A stretch of 64,000 nt of DNA from Microbulbifer agarilyticus (lineage in GTDB: Bacteria; Pseudomonadota; Gammaproteobacteria; Pseudomonadales; Cellvibrionaceae). Below the pieces are notes generated by a model. It was not told where the DNA came from, did no database searches, and worked only from the letters and a program-made list of their open reading frames with translations. This document shows, one piece after another, positions 63,342 to 64,000 of this stretch (the first letter of the stretch is position 1; each line of letters opens with the position of its first letter). Location: contig NZ_CP019650.1 of assembly GCF_001999945.1 (NCBI RefSeq), positions 3,658,001-3,722,000 on the forward strand. Direction: 5' to 3'. Made by a program: the position numbers and the translations under genes.

Positions 63342-64000
63342 GTGGTAACTGCAATGAACAATTCGCTACTCTTCCGCGTCGCGGTTGCTGTTTTTGGCTG
63401 CCTGCTCAGCGCCAGCCTGTGCTCGGCCCAACCATTCACCGCGCCCGCAAAATTAAATGCGCTCAGCAAAGTTCAACTTTCCAGTGAACTCGCCGCCCGG
63501 ATTACCGAAGTGCGTTTGCGCGCGGGGGACCGCTTCCGCAAAGGCGACCTGCTCGCAAGCTTCGACTGCACTGAACTGCTAGCAGAACTGGAAGGTGCCG
63601 AATCCCAACGGGACCTCGCCCGCCGACAACTCAATGCCAATGTTTCGCTCAAACAGTTGGGCGGCAACATCAGCGAGCTGGAGCTCGTACAAAGCGAAGC
63701 GCAGTTAGCCGAGGCCGTCGCCAATGCCAAAGTACTGAAACACCGCCACTCATTCTGTGAAGTGCGCGCGCCATTCAATGGTTTTGTGATTACTCGCAGC
63801 GCTGAGCCACACCAACGCGCCGAAGTGGGTATGCCGCTGTTCGAACTGGTGGACAATCGTGCGCTTGAGGTCGAAGCCATCGTTCCTTCCAACTGGCTTG
63901 AGCAACTCACACTCGATAGTACTTTCCTCGTCACCATTAACGAGACCGGCCGCACCTATAGCGCCCAAGTGCAACGCATCGTGCCACTGGTGGACCCGGT
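63342..64000 (+). CDS. Periplasmic adaptor (HlyD/RND membrane-fusion) protein, 3' end cut by the window
   Basis: A partial frame of 219 codons running off the right edge. The likely start is GTG 63342 (GAGGA 7 nt upstream); ATG 63354 is an alternative. Signal peptide to about residue 29 (CSAQ). The lipoyl-like halves ELAARITEVRLRAGDRFRKGDLLASFDC and FCEVRAPFNGFVITRSAEPHQRAEVGMPLFELVD flank an alpha-helical hairpin (ELEGAESQRDLARRQLNAN onwards). This is the standard layout of membrane-fusion proteins that join an inner-membrane pump to a TolC-type duct. Confidence 0.85.
   Translation, partial: MVTAMNNSLLFRVAVAVFGCLLSASLCSAQPFTAPAKLNALSKVQLSSELAARITEVRLRAGDRFRKGDLLASFDCTELLAELEGAESQRDLARRQLNANVSLKQLGGNISELELVQSEAQLAEAVANAKVLKHRHSFCEVRAPFNGFVITRSAEPHQRAEVGMPLFELVDNRALEVEAIVPSNWLEQLTLDSTFLVTINETGRTYSAQVQRIVPLVDP

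Overview
The window looks like the chromosome of a polysaccharide-degrading marine gammaproteobacterium, most like Microbulbifer or a relative in the Cellvibrionales. The grounds are Caulobacter-type TonB-dependent receptors paired with tryptophan-halogenase-like flavoproteins, glycosidase lipoproteins with starch-binding and thrombospondin-3 modules, a DUF2986 protein and a fairly GC-rich base composition. No rRNA, tRNA, CRISPR array or insertion sequence was seen.

Layout. 0-1.5 kb: an SLC45-like sugar:proton symporter. 1.7-6.4 kb: an accessory island with a HipBA toxin-antitoxin behind a set of HipB-type operators, then a visibly AT-rich block with a Septu-like ATPase/HNH pair and an M74-type murein endopeptidase. 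6.5-14.4 kb: small metabolic and unknown genes (cupin, PLA2-like secreted protein, lipocalin-like protein, MerR regulator, GST, DJ-1/PfpI, membrane proteins, spermidine-synthase-like protein, DUF2986, VOC, PhyH). 14.4-36.6 kb: an alpha-glucan region with four GH13/cyclomaltodextrinase enzymes, a GH31 alpha-glucosidase, an amidohydrolase, a DUF3014 protein and a striking pair. That pair is a 1,885-residue exported protein with starch-binding-like modules, a PQQ sugar-dehydrogenase-like propeller, four CxxCH haem motifs and DUF1587/1592/1588/1585-type domains, plus a Tat-exported DUF1552 protein. 36.8-43.3 kb: UspE-like protein, halogenase, TonB receptor and glucokinase. 44-57 kb: a beta-glucan (laminarin) locus with membrane AraC-type regulator, GH3, GH16, two halogenases, a JmjC/cupin-like protein and a second TonB receptor. 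57.2-61.5 kb: a maltose-type ABC importer in which the binding protein is fused to the MalF-type permease. 61.7-64 kb: a TolC-like protein and the start of a periplasmic adaptor.

How it may work together. Starch-like glucans would be bound and cut outside the cell by the lipoprotein and modular amylases, taken through the TonB receptor, and cut further by cyclomaltodextrinase and GH31 in the periplasm. They would then enter by the symporter or the ABC importer and be phosphorylated by glucokinase. GH16 and GH3 would do the same for laminarin. Two different DNA motifs mark the two gene sets. CATCCTCCC-N4/5-GGGGCGKAG lies upstream of alpha-glucan genes, and an approximately 36-bp inverted repeat TCGYCCCACYTT-N12-AAARTGGGGCGA lies upstream of beta-glucan genes. 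The AraC-type regulator promoter region has a good copy of the second and a partial copy of the first.

The best candidate for an undescribed system is the starch-binding, multi-haem dehydrogenase/DUF1592 protein with its DUF1552 partner, embedded in the alpha-glucan regulon and sharing a 17-nt leader with the large amylase.
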